Positions 1-6,613 of a DNA stretch of 9,111 nt are shown here, piece after piece. The notes under the pieces were generated by a model. The model did no database searches, was not told the origin of the DNA, and saw only the letters and a program-made list of their open reading frames with translations. Every line of letters begins with the position of its first letter. Position 1 is the stretch's first letter. This DNA is from Pseudomonadota bacterium (GTDB taxonomy: Bacteria; Desulfobacterota; DSM-4660; Desulfatiglandales; B25-G16), in assembly GCA_015223015.1 (NCBI GenBank), contig JADFWK010000132.1, positions 1 to 9,111 of the forward strand. The letters run 5' to 3'. The position numbers and the translations under genes were made by a program.

Positions 1-7
1 CCTCAGA

Positions 8-37
8 CCTGTCCTCGAGCGAAGCGAAGGAATGACA
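8..37. repeat. Fragment resembling a dispersed REP-like palindrome
   Basis: The segment contains the tandem GCGAAGCGAAG core with imperfect inverted ends, TGTC at 10-13 and GACA at 34-37. Its reverse complement reads like the GTCATTCCTTCGCTTCGCTC-type intergenic repeats I recall from many bacterial genomes, including Desulfobacterota. Only one copy is visible here, so its repetitive nature is inferred from memory. It lies in the gene-free stretch upstream of the tRNA promoter and shows no coding potential. Confidence 0.35.
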
Positions 38-119
38 AAGTGTCGTTGTAGGCATAATCCAAAAAAAAGACACCCATACCCTGGACTTTAAGGTTACCCT
101 GGCACCTTGTAAATTGTAC

Positions 120-148
120 TTGACTATCCCTTGATATTCTATTATAAA
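120..148 (+). promoter_or_regulatory. Sigma70-type promoter for the tRNA-led operon
   Basis: A -35 box TTGACT (120-125) and a -10 box TATAAA (143-148) are separated by exactly 17 bp, matching the housekeeping consensus at five of six positions in each box. Transcription would start near 154-156, leaving a 5' leader of about 10 nt before the tRNA. No comparably good promoter was seen further down the window, so it is the likely main promoter of the tRNA and, by readthrough, of rimP-nusA-infB and the genes beyond. Confidence 0.75.
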
Positions 149-165
149 TCTAAACACTTAGTCGG

Positions 166-241
166 GCGGGCATATCTCAGCTGGTAGAGTACAAGCTTCC
201 CAAGCTTGGTGTCGCGGGTTCGAGCCCCGTTGCCCGCTCCA
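166..241 (+). tRNA. tRNA-Gly, anticodon CCC
   Basis: The full cloverleaf can be folded by eye. The 7-bp acceptor stem pairs 166-172 (GCGGGCA) with 231-237 (TGCCCGC). The D arm lies around 175-190. The anticodon stem is CAAGC (192-196) with GCTTG (204-208), enclosing loop TTCCCAA with anticodon CCC at 199-201, which reads GGG. The T stem is 214-218 with 226-230 and the T loop TTCGAGC contains the invariant TTCGA. The discriminator base is T238, as is usual for bacterial tRNA-Gly, and CCA (239-241) is encoded. It is the first gene of the operon, about 18 bp downstream of a good -10 box. Confidence 0.97.
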
Positions 242-359
242 GATTGGGTGAAAAAAGAGTTCTGTTCCCTTTTCGAGGTAGAAAGCGGTGGCTAGCCGGA
301 AAGTTATTACTTTGAAGAGCGGATGAGTCAAATCTGACGACAAACGAGTAAGTTTGGGG
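242..359 (+). other. Untranslated leader between tRNA-Gly and the rimP terminator
   Basis: No coding region is credible here. Several short inverted repeats sit in a row: CGG/CCG (286-288 with 296-298), AAAGT/ACTTT (300-304 with 309-313), GTCA/TGAC (327-330 with 335-338) and AAAC/GTTT (342-345 with 352-355), ending at the terminator stem. Each is short and could arise by chance, so a structured regulatory RNA is only an inference. The segment would be the trailer removed from the tRNA precursor and, on readthrough, the 5' leader of the rimP-nusA-infB mRNA. I could not match it to a known riboswitch class. Confidence 0.4.
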
Positions 360-383
360 AGCGGGCTTTAGCGCCCGCTTTTT
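360..383 (+). terminator. Intrinsic terminator or attenuator between tRNA-Gly and rimP
   Basis: A perfect 7-bp stem AGCGGGC (360-366) with GCCCGCT (373-379) encloses a 6-nt loop and is followed by a run of T (379-383). It is GC-rich and suited to Rho-independent termination. It lies downstream of the only clear promoter and 17 bp before the rimP ATG, with no new promoter in between. It therefore probably ends most tRNA transcripts and lets a fraction read through into rimP-nusA-infB. The stem repeats the sequence of the tRNA acceptor stem. Confidence 0.8.
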
Positions 384-400
384 ATGTAAGAGGCTTCTTG

Positions 401-877
401 ATGATATCAGAATCTAAGAGGATTGCTCATGAGGTATCATCCGTGGCTGAACCTCTGTTAGATTCGCGTGGCATGGAGATGGTGGAAACGGAGTTCCTTT
501 CTGAAAATGGTAGATGGAAACTTCGGGTTTTCATAGATAGAGAAGGTGGCGTGACTTTGGACGATTGTGCCGGGGTTAGCCGAGAGCTTGGGGATCTTAT
601 TGAAGCAAAGAATATCATTGACTATCCTTACGTCCTTGAGGTTTCCTCTCCTGGGCTCAACAGGCCCTTGAAAAAGGAGCGTGATTTTATGCAGTCAATT
701 GACAAGATGGTAAAGGTAACTATGTCACAACCTATCAACAACAGGAGAAATTTTACCGGGCGCCTTGCAGATGTCAGGGAAGGAATAATCCATCTTTCAC
801 TGGATGATACGAATGTCGTTGAGTTACCCTTAGAGGGAATTGAGAGGGCCAGATTAAAATACGAATATAATAAATGA
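401..877 (+). CDS. rimP: Ribosome maturation factor RimP
   Basis: The 158-residue product is the usual length for RimP, a cytoplasmic factor that binds free 30S subunits and helps late 30S assembly. The N-terminal alpha/beta domain (about 1-80) leads into the family signature VSSPGLNRPL at about 81-90, followed by KKERDF. The C-terminal SH3-like beta-barrel domain follows, from about residue 98, ending in ELPLEGIERARLKYEY. ATG 401 is chosen because AGAGG (389-393) lies 7 nt upstream. The TTG at 398 immediately before it is also in frame but would sit too close to that site. The gene follows a terminator-like hairpin and precedes nusA by 21 bp, as in the conserved rimP-nusA-infB cluster. Expression probably depends on readthrough of the hairpin. 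Confidence 0.96.
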   Translation: MISESKRIAHEVSSVAEPLLDSRGMEMVETEFLSENGRWKLRVFIDREGGVTLDDCAGVSRELGDLIEAKNIIDYPYVLEVSSPGLNRPLKKERDFMQSIDKMVKVTMSQPINNRRNFTGRLADVREGIIHLSLDDTNVVELPLEGIERARLKYEYNK

Positions 878-898
878 TATGTTGGTGGAGAACGGAAG

Positions 899-2200
899 AT
901 GATTACGGATTTATTAAGAACGATCGAACAGGTCAGTCGAGATAAAGGGATTGATGCGAAGATTCTGATCGAGGCCTTGGAAGAGGCTGTTCGCTCAGCT
1001 GTTAAAAAGAAATTTGGCCTCGAGTATGAGCTAGAGGTGAAATTTAACAGAGAAATGGGAGAAATTGAGGTCTTTGAGTTCAAGGATGTAGTTGACACGG
1101 TAACAGATGAGAGGCTTCAAGTATCTTTGGAAGACGCCAAGAAGCTTGATCCAGAATCTGAAATCGGTGACAGTTTAGGCATGAAGATGGATACCGATGC
1201 CTTGGGAAGGATAGCGGCGCAATCAGCCAAACAGGTAATAATGCAACGGTTAAGGGAAGCTGAGAGGGATGCGGTTTATGAAGATTTTAGGGATAGGAAA
1301 GGGGAGATCATTAATGGCATCGTTCAACGTTTCGACAAAGGGGCAATTATTGCTAATCTGGGCAAGGCAGAGGCCGAGCTTCCTCTGAAGGAGCAAATCC
1401 CCAAGGAGAGCTACACACAGGGCGATAGGGTCAGGGCTTACATCTATGATGTTAGGCAGTTCAGCAGGGGTCCCCAGGTTATATTATCTCGAACACACCC
1501 CAACTTTTTGTCTGCCCTTTTCGAAAGTGAGGTGCCAGAGATTTCCGAAGGCATTGTTACGATTATGCAGGTAGCTCGGGAGCCTGGTGGTAGAGCAAAG
1601 ATAGCCGTTGCTTCAAAGGATAGGGATGTTGATCCTGTAGGAGCCTGTGTTGGGATGAAGGGCTCGAGAGTGCAGGCGGTAGTACAAGAGCTGAGGGGTG
1701 AAAAGATCGATATCGTTCCGTGGGATCCTGATCCAGCGAAATTTGTATGCAATGCCTTGGCCCCAGCTGAAATCCTGAGGGTAATAGTTGACGAAGAGAA
1801 TAGAGCTATGGAGGTGGTTGTACCGGACGACCAGTTATCTCTTGCCATTGGGAAGAAGGGTCAGAATGTGAGGCTGGCATCCCGAGTTGCCAACTGGAAG
1901 TTGGATGTGAATGGTGAGTCACAGTACAACAAAGAGCTGAGAGAGGGTTATAAATCTCTGCAGATGCTTCCCGGTGTTGGTGACAAATTGGCCACTGCCC
2001 TGTATGAGATGGGGTACAGGTCAGCAGAAGATATTTCCAAGGCCGAGCCAGCTGATTTGGCAATCATTAAGGGGGTCAGTGACAAAAAGGCCAGAGATTT
2101 GATACAGGGGGCCCTTGATTACGTACAGTCGTTAAGCGTTGATAGTGAAGACGCATGGGATGAAGAAAAGGAAGGATTGCCTGGAGGGTTACATGAGTAA
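899..2200 (+). CDS. nusA: Transcription termination/antitermination factor NusA
   Basis: The 433-residue protein binds RNA polymerase and nascent RNA and modulates pausing, termination and antitermination. In order it has the N-terminal polymerase-binding domain (about 1-125), an S1 RNA-binding domain (about 132-198), KH1 with [12 protein letters not shown] (248-259), KH2 with [12 protein letters not shown] (316-327), and a helix-hairpin-helix region containing [12 protein letters not shown] (357-368). Escherichia coli NusA is about 495 residues with two acidic repeats after KH2. Here only one such repeat-like segment (about 350-410) and a short acidic tail are seen. ATG 899 has GGAG (887-890) 8 nt upstream. 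The stop codon lies inside the infB start region, giving an 8-bp overlap and probable translational coupling. In E. coli NusA affects readthrough of its own operon leader, and the upstream terminator makes similar feedback plausible here. Confidence 0.97.
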   Translation: MITDLLRTIEQVSRDKGIDAKILIEALEEAVRSAVKKKFGLEYELEVKFNREMGEIEVFEFKDVVDTVTDERLQVSLEDAKKLDPESEIGDSLGMKMDTDALGRIAAQSAKQVIMQRLREAERDAVYEDFRDRKGEIINGIVQRFDKGAIIANLGKAEAELPLKEQIPKESYTQGDRVRAYIYDVRQFSRGPQVILSRTHPNFLSALFESEVPEISEGIVTIMQVAREPGGRAKIAVASKDRDVDPVGACVGMKGSRVQAVVQELRGEKIDIVPWDPDPAKFVCNALAPAEILRVIVDEENRAMEVVVPDDQLSLAIGKKGQNVRLASRVANWKLDVNGESQYNKELREGYKSLQMLPGVGDKLATALYEMGYRSAEDISKAEPADLAIIKGVSDKKARDLIQGALDYVQSLSVDSEDAWDEEKEGLPGGLHE

Positions 2201-4730
2201 GGTAAGGGTTTATGAGTTAGCCAAAGAACTGAACATGAATTCCGGTGAACTGGTTGAGAAATTGAAGGCCGCCGGTTTGCCTATCAACAATTATATGAGT
2301 GCTCTCGATAGAGATGATGTAGCCCGGGCTAAGGACTATCTTTCAGGTGCAACGAGTGAGGTCTTTGAGGAGAAAAGAATAAAGTCAACTATCATACGCA
2401 GAAGAAAAAAGATCATTCCTAAAGTGCCGGAACAGATCGAGGAAGAGGGACCGGTAATTGAAGAAGAGGTTAAACCATCTCCTGATGAGACCGTTTCGGT
2501 ACCGGAGGAGAAAGTATCAGAGGTTTTGGAAGAGAAAGGAAAGGAAGAAAAAGAGGAAGCCAAGGAGTTGGAAGTTAAACCTGGTGTTGACCAGCAGGTG
2601 AGAAAAGTTGAGCCCAAGATTGAAAAGAAAAAGAAGCCTAAGCCTAAAACTGTTCCGGCAAAGATAATAAAGCTAGCAGAAGTTCAGCCGCCTGAGCCGG
2701 AAATCCAGGAACCTGTAACCAAGATGCCGTCAGTTGACATCGTATTGCCTTCTGAGGAGGTAGGTAAGAAAGAAAAGGAGATAAAAAAGAGAGGGAAAGA
2801 GGACAAAGATGAAGTGACTCCCAAGAGGGAATATCGAAGGCGGAGGAGGGAAGTCTTTGAGCGGAAAGACCTCTATGGGGACGCTGAGAGGGGCTTTGTC
2901 GGCAAGGGGAAACTAAGGACAAAGGCTAAGCTTGACAAGAAGAAGTTCAAACAAACAGAGATAACTGTCCCGAAGGCTATTAAACGAAGGATAAAGGTTC
3001 CTAATGTGATCAGTGTTGCTGAGCTGGCAAAGCGCGTGGGGATCAAGGGAGGCGAGCTCATTAAGAAATTGATGGAGATAGACATAAAGGCCACCCTGAA
3101 CCAGACGGTTGACTTTGATTCTGCCTCTCTTGTGGCGGGTGAGTTTGGGTATGAGTTGGAACTCTCATCTTTTGAAGAGGAGGATATTCTTACCGAAGAA
3201 GAGGACAGACCTGAAGATCTTTCTGCTCGACCACCGGTGATTACCATAATGGGACATGTAGACCATGGCAAGACATCTCTCCTGGATTATATCAGAAAGT
3301 CAAGAATTATTGACAAAGAGGCCGGTGGCATAACCCAACACACAGGAGCGTACTATGTCGATACCCCACATGGCGATATTGTTTTTCTTGATACACCCGG
3401 ACATGAGGCGTTCACTGCGATGAGGGCTCGGGGCGCACAGGTAACTGATTTGATTGTATTGGTTGTTGCCGCTGATGACGGGGTAAAGGAACAAACCACA
3501 GAGGCCATTGATCATGCGAAGGCAGCCAACATTCCTATTATTGCCGCTGTTAACAAGATGGACAAGCCAAGCGCAGACGCAGAAAAGGTCAGGAGGGAGT
3601 TATCAAAATATGGCCTTTTGGCAGAGGAGTGGGGTGGTGATACCATTTTTAGTTATGTGTCGGCCAAAACAGGGGAAGGTCTGGAGGAGCTTCTTGAGTC
3701 TATACTACTTCAATCAGAGATACTAGAGTTAGAAGCAAATTACAAAAAGAAGGCACGGGGAACAATCATAGAGGCTCGGCTGGATAAGAATAGAGGTCCA
3801 ATTGCTACGGTTCTTATTCGTAATGGCACCCTGAAGCAAGGTGACTTCTTTTTTTGCGGAGAGAGCTATGGAAGGGTAAGAGCGATGCTTAATGATAGAG
3901 GACAGAAGATAAAATCGGCGTCTCCCTCTATGCCCGTTGAAATCTATGGAATTTCTGGCGTACCCATGGCCGGCGATGATTTTGTCGTTGTGGCGGGTGA
4001 GAAGAAGGCAAAATTGATTAGCGAGCACAGGAGAATTGACGCTCGATTGGAAACAGGGGAAAACCAAGGTTCCCTCAGCCTCGACAGTCTTTATGACAGG
4101 ATCAAAGAAGGCAAGGTGAAGGAACTGAATATCATAGTTAAGGCTGACGTACAGGGGTCGTTAGAGGCTCTCGGGGATTCTTTGACCAAACTCAGCACAG
4201 AAGAGGTGAAATTAAAGGTTATCCATGGGGCAACCGGAGCCGTGACAGAGAGTGATGTAATGCTTGCCTCAGCCTCTGAGGCCATAATTATCTCTTTTAA
4301 CGTTAGGGCTACCCCGACTGTCAGGAGTCTTGGAGAAAAGGAGAGAGTCGATATAAGGTTTTATGATGTTATTTACAAGGTGATAGAGGATATTAGGTCA
4401 GCTATGGTTGGACTTCTTGAGCCGGTTTACACAGAGAATACTATCGGCCGGGCAGACGTCAAGGAGGTATTTCATATCTCCAAGCTGGGCACTATAGCTG
4501 GTTGCTACGTAACTGATGGTAAGATTGAAAGAAACGCCAAGGTACGCCTATTGAGAGATGAGGTAGTCATGTTTGATGGACAGATCGGTTCATTGAAACG
4601 GTTCAAAGAAGATGTTAAAGACGTGTCCTCGGGTTTTGAGTGCGGTGTAGGAATAGAAAATTATAAGGATATGAAGCCCGGAGATGTCCTGGAGGTTTAT
4701 GTAGTTGAGGAGACGCAAGCGGAGCTTTGA
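2193..4730 (+). CDS. infB: Translation initiation factor IF-2
   Basis: This GTPase brings initiator fMet-tRNA to the 30S subunit and promotes subunit joining. The 845-residue product has an IF2_N domain at 1-50 (VYELAKELN), a long Lys/Glu-rich low-complexity linker (about 55-265), a second IF2_N domain at about 271-320 ([14 protein letters not shown]), and then the G domain. The GTPase motifs are complete: GHVDHGKT (354-361), DTPGH (400-404), NKMD (454-457) and SAK (490-492). Domain II, domain III ([12 protein letters not shown] near 649-660) and the C-terminal fMet-tRNA-binding domain (about 740-845) follow. ATG 2193 is preferred because GGAGG (2183-2187) lies 5 nt upstream and the protein then starts [13 protein letters not shown], as the family does. 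An in-frame TTG at 2139 would add 18 unlikely residues. The start overlaps the nusA stop (ATGAGTAA). I saw no well-placed internal start for a shorter IF2 isoform. Confidence 0.97.
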   Translation: MSKVRVYELAKELNMNSGELVEKLKAAGLPINNYMSALDRDDVARAKDYLSGATSEVFEEKRIKSTIIRRRKKIIPKVPEQIEEEGPVIEEEVKPSPDETVSVPEEKVSEVLEEKGKEEKEEAKELEVKPGVDQQVRKVEPKIEKKKKPKPKTVPAKIIKLAEVQPPEPEIQEPVTKMPSVDIVLPSEEVGKKEKEIKKRGKEDKDEVTPKREYRRRRREVFERKDLYGDAERGFVGKGKLRTKAKLDKKKFKQTEITVPKAIKRRIKVPNVISVAELAKRVGIKGGELIKKLMEIDIKATLNQTVDFDSASLVAGEFGYELELSSFEEEDILTEEEDRPEDLSARPPVITIMGHVDHGKTSLLDYIRKSRIIDKEAGGITQHTGAYYVDTPHGDIVFLDTPGHEAFTAMRARGAQVTDLIVLVVAADDGVKEQTTEAIDHAKAANIPIIAAVNKMDKPSADAEKVRRELSKYGLLAEEWGGDTIFSYVSAKTGEGLEELLESILLQSEILELEANYKKKARGTIIEARLDKNRGPIATVLIRNGTLKQGDFFFCGESYGRVRAMLNDRGQKIKSASPSMPVEIYGISGVPMAGDDFVVVAGEKKAKLISEHRRIDARLETGENQGSLSLDSLYDRIKEGKVKELNIIVKADVQGSLEALGDSLTKLSTEEVKLKVIHGATGAVTESDVMLASASEAIIISFNVRATPTVRSLGEKERVDIRFYDVIYKVIEDIRSAMVGLLEPVYTENTIGRADVKEVFHISKLGTIAGCYVTDGKIERNAKVRLLRDEVVMFDGQIGSLKRFKEDVKDVSSGFECGVGIENYKDMKPGDVLEVYVVEETQAEL

Positions 4731-4731
4731 T

Positions 4732-5019
4732 GTGGTGGTTGGAACCCTTAAGCTTTCCCTGTATATCCAGAATAACCATTCACTTAAAGAGAAGAGAAAG
4801 GTTGTAAAGAGTGTTGTTGCCAGGGTTCGCAACAAATTCAATGTCTCTGTTGCTGAGGTCGGTTCTAATGACAAGTGGCAGATGATTGAACTGGGGATTA
4901 GTGCTGTGGGTAATGATAGGCGATTTGTGAATTCGTCACTCGACACTATCCTTTCCTTTTTAGAATCTCTCTACCTGGGGGAGATTGTAGACTCCTCTAT
5001 TGAAATATTGAATATTTAG
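4732..5019 (+). CDS. DUF503 family protein (YlxP-like)
   Basis: This 95-residue protein has the family hallmark HSLKEKRKVVKSVVARVRNKFNVSVAEV near its N-terminus, beginning at about residue 15, and matches DUF503/YlxP proteins in length. Their biochemical role is not firmly established. Their constant place between infB and rbfA suggests a ribosome- or RNA-related function, which is inference from context. No signal peptide or membrane segment is visible. The start is taken as GTG 4732 because GGAG (4721-4724) lies 7 nt upstream and the product then begins MVVGTLKLSL. GTG 4735 is a near-equal alternative, and the ATG at 4730 is in a different frame that closes soon after. The start lies 1 bp past the infB stop, so translation is probably coupled to infB. 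Confidence 0.88.
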   Translation: MVVGTLKLSLYIQNNHSLKEKRKVVKSVVARVRNKFNVSVAEVGSNDKWQMIELGISAVGNDRRFVNSSLDTILSFLESLYLGEIVDSSIEILNI

Positions 5020-5197
5020 GTAACATTCAAAAGTGTTTACATGAACCATAGTGAGTAGGCGTTCACGTTCTAGAGGAGGTCATGGCTGTTTTTGAAAGGC
5101 CTGACCGGATAGAGCTAAATATGTACACGGACTCTAACCAATATACCAGTGAGTGAGCACTTTTGAACGATATCAATATCTAACTCATTCATGCACT
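5020..5197 (+). other. Intergenic gap DUF503-rbfA with an SD-preceded mini-ORF
   Basis: This 178-bp gap is the largest within the protein-coding part of the operon. It contains AGGAGGT (5074-5080), a perfect anti-SD match, just before ATG 5082, which opens a 24-codon reading frame (5082-5156) beginning MAVFERPDRIE. The SD-to-ATG distance of 1-2 nt is shorter than optimal. The frame's TGA overlaps a GTG (5153) that is in frame with rbfA. An inverted repeat TGAAC/GTTCA (5042-5046 with 5061-5065) precedes the SD. No convincing promoter or terminator was seen. The mini-ORF could be a coupled leader peptide or chance. Confidence 0.3.
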
Positions 5198-5554
5198 ATG
5201 CTTGCAGGAAACAGAACTCACCGCGTTGGCGACCAGATTTTGAAGGAAATATCAAACCTTCTTCTCAGAAAGGTTGAGGATCCGAGGCTCAACGGGGTCA
5301 CCGTGACTGATGTGCGTATGAGTAAAGATTTGAGACATGCTTATGTTTATTATAGCCTTTTTTGGGAGGGTCAGCAGAAAAAGGAGGCCCACGAAGGTTT
5401 TGAAAGCGCAAAAGGATTCATACGAAGAGAGATAGGAGAGAGGCTCCAATTGCGATACGTCCCAGATATTCAATTTAGATATGATGAATCGCTCGACTAT
5501 GGCCAAAAGATGGAAAGGGTTTTGGCAAAATTGGGCCCGGGATCGGATGAATAG
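5198..5554 (+). CDS. rbfA: 30S ribosome-binding factor RbfA
   Basis: RbfA binds the 30S subunit near the 5' helix of 16S rRNA and is needed for late 30S maturation and cold adaptation. The 118-residue product has the family's single KH-like fold: NRTHRVGDQILKEI (5-18), VEDPRL at about 26-31, and YVYYSLF at about 49-55. The AKG kink (near 71-73) replaces the usual GXXG of KH domains, and the closing signature YVPDIQFRYDES is present. ATG 5198 is chosen because the distance from Met to the RV motif equals that of typical RbfA proteins. A GTG at 5153 would add 15 residues unlike the family. Neither start has a good SD sequence, which is unusual in this window. The gene lies 178 bp after DUF503 and 93 bp before nrnA. 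Confidence 0.93.
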   Translation: MLAGNRTHRVGDQILKEISNLLLRKVEDPRLNGVTVTDVRMSKDLRHAYVYYSLFWEGQQKKEAHEGFESAKGFIRREIGERLQLRYVPDIQFRYDESLDYGQKMERVLAKLGPGSDE

Positions 5555-5647
5555 TGGTGCTGGTTGTGGTGGGTATCTGCAAGCCGGTTAGATGGCCTGG
5601 GTATGCACTAATAAGGTACGAGAACCCAAGACTGAGTGTTGGTCCGT

Positions 5648-6613
5648 ATGGTTTTGAATGAGATCGCTCATATTGTGAAAAAGGGTGAAAGATTTTTCTT
5701 GGCGAGCCATAAAGATCCTGATGGGGATGCTATTGGTTCTCTGTTGGCCTTGGGGGGAACGCTTTTGCTTGCTGGAAAAGAGGTTGTCTTATTCAATGAG
5801 GGCCCTATCCCGGATCATTTGAGCTCTTTAGCAGGGATAGAGCGAGTGGTAGATGCCGTTGATATGAAATTGGAATTTGATGCTGGCTTAGTCCTGGACT
5901 GTGGAAATCTTGAAAGAGTGGGAACGGCTTCTTGTCATCTATCTAAAATAGGGCCTTTGATAAACATAGATCATCATGAAAATAATTCTCTGTTTGGTGA
6001 CATTAATCTGGTTGATGTCCAGAGCTCCTCTGTTGGTGAGATTATCTATCGCTTGATTAAGTTGGCGAATTTACCGCTCGATTTGACTATAGCAGAGAAC
6101 CTGTTTGTGGCTCTACAAACCGACACTGGCTCATTTAAGTACGACAATACTACTAGTGAGGCATTTTCTATTGCTGGGGAACTGGTAGGTTGGGGCGTTA
6201 ATCCATGGAAGATATCACGCAAGGTTATGGATGAATGGACATTGGAGAAGTTGCACATTCTGGAGTCGGCCTTAAAAACAATAGAGTTGCATTCTGCTGG
6301 AAAGGTTGGGTTTATAACGATGGCACAAGACACACTATCAAAGGCGGACACTGACAATCTTAACTGTGAAAGGTTTGTGGATTACCCCAGATGTATCTCT
6401 GGGGTTGAGATAGCTGTTCTCATAAGGGAGATTAAAAAAGGTTATTACCGATTTAGCTTGCGGTCGAATGATTGGGTGAATGTAGCAAAACTAGCAAGTC
6501 TTTTTGGCGGCGGTGGTCATCCAAGGGCGGCAGCGTTCTCCGAAGAGGGGAGTTTGGACTCCGTGAAGCAGGAATTTCTTTCTAAAGCAAAAGGGTTTTT
6601 GCAGGGCAGATGA
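5648..6613 (+). CDS. nrnA: DHH/DHHA1 phosphoesterase, NrnA-like (nanoRNase/pAp phosphatase)
   Basis: NrnA-type enzymes degrade 2-5 nt RNA fragments left by exoribonucleases and often dephosphorylate pAp, acting in the cytoplasm with Mn2+. The 321-residue protein has all DHH motifs: HKDPDGDAIGS (21-31), LDCGN (83-87), IDHHENN (107-113) and QTDTGSF (157-163). The C-terminal DHHA1 substrate-binding domain ends with FGGGGHPRAAAF (286-297). The metal-binding residues expected of the family (H21, D25, D27, D84, D108, H109, D159) are present. ATG 5648 gives the usual start of the family. GTG 5636 and TTG 5639 are also in frame, and none has a good SD sequence. It sits between rbfA and truB, 93 bp after rbfA, and its stop overlaps the upstream truB ATG. 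Whether the true activity is on nanoRNA, pAp or cyclic dinucleotides cannot be decided from sequence alone. Confidence 0.88.
   Translation: MVLNEIAHIVKKGERFFLASHKDPDGDAIGSLLALGGTLLLAGKEVVLFNEGPIPDHLSSLAGIERVVDAVDMKLEFDAGLVLDCGNLERVGTASCHLSKIGPLINIDHHENNSLFGDINLVDVQSSSVGEIIYRLIKLANLPLDLTIAENLFVALQTDTGSFKYDNTTSEAFSIAGELVGWGVNPWKISRKVMDEWTLEKLHILESALKTIELHSAGKVGFITMAQDTLSKADTDNLNCERFVDYPRCISGVEIAVLIREIKKGYYRFSLRSNDWVNVAKLASLFGGGGHPRAAAFSEEGSLDSVKQEFLSKAKGFLQGR

Noticed and set aside
158..343. 61-residue reading frame on the minus strand containing SNPRHQAWEA
   Set aside because: It lies antisense to the tRNA-Gly. This peptide is a translation of the complement of the T loop and anticodon region and recurs as a spurious gene in databases. 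The stretch has no other coding support.
320..359. Hammerhead-ribozyme-like core: CGGATGA, hairpin GTCA/TGAC, then GAC and a second hairpin AAAC/GTTT
   Set aside because: It resembles CUGAUGA-stem II-GAA-stem III, but the invariant U of CUGAUGA is G and the last A of GAA is C. The base at the expected cleavage position is G, which is not allowed, and the flanks (311-319 and 357 onward) do not form stem I. An active ribozyme is unlikely.
398..400. TTG as the rimP start
   Set aside because: It directly precedes ATG 401 and is only 4 nt from the AGAGG site; ATG with 7-nt spacing is the better start.
628..1098. 156-residue minus-strand frame across rimP and nusA, and similar frames opposite nusA, infB, rbfA, nrnA, truB and pnp
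   Set aside because: They overlap well-identified conserved genes on the plus strand, are low-complexity (Ser/Leu/Phe-rich) and match no known family; they are reading-frame shadows.
2139..2192. N-terminal extension of IF-2 from TTG 2139
   Set aside because: It lies wholly inside nusA, has no SD and does not resemble the IF2_N domain; ATG 2193 has a good SD and the family start.
5554..5661. 35-codon frame starting GTG 5554, overlapping the rbfA stop and the nrnA start
   Set aside because: There is no convincing SD, no recognisable protein features, and it overruns the nrnA N-terminus. It is best explained as chance.
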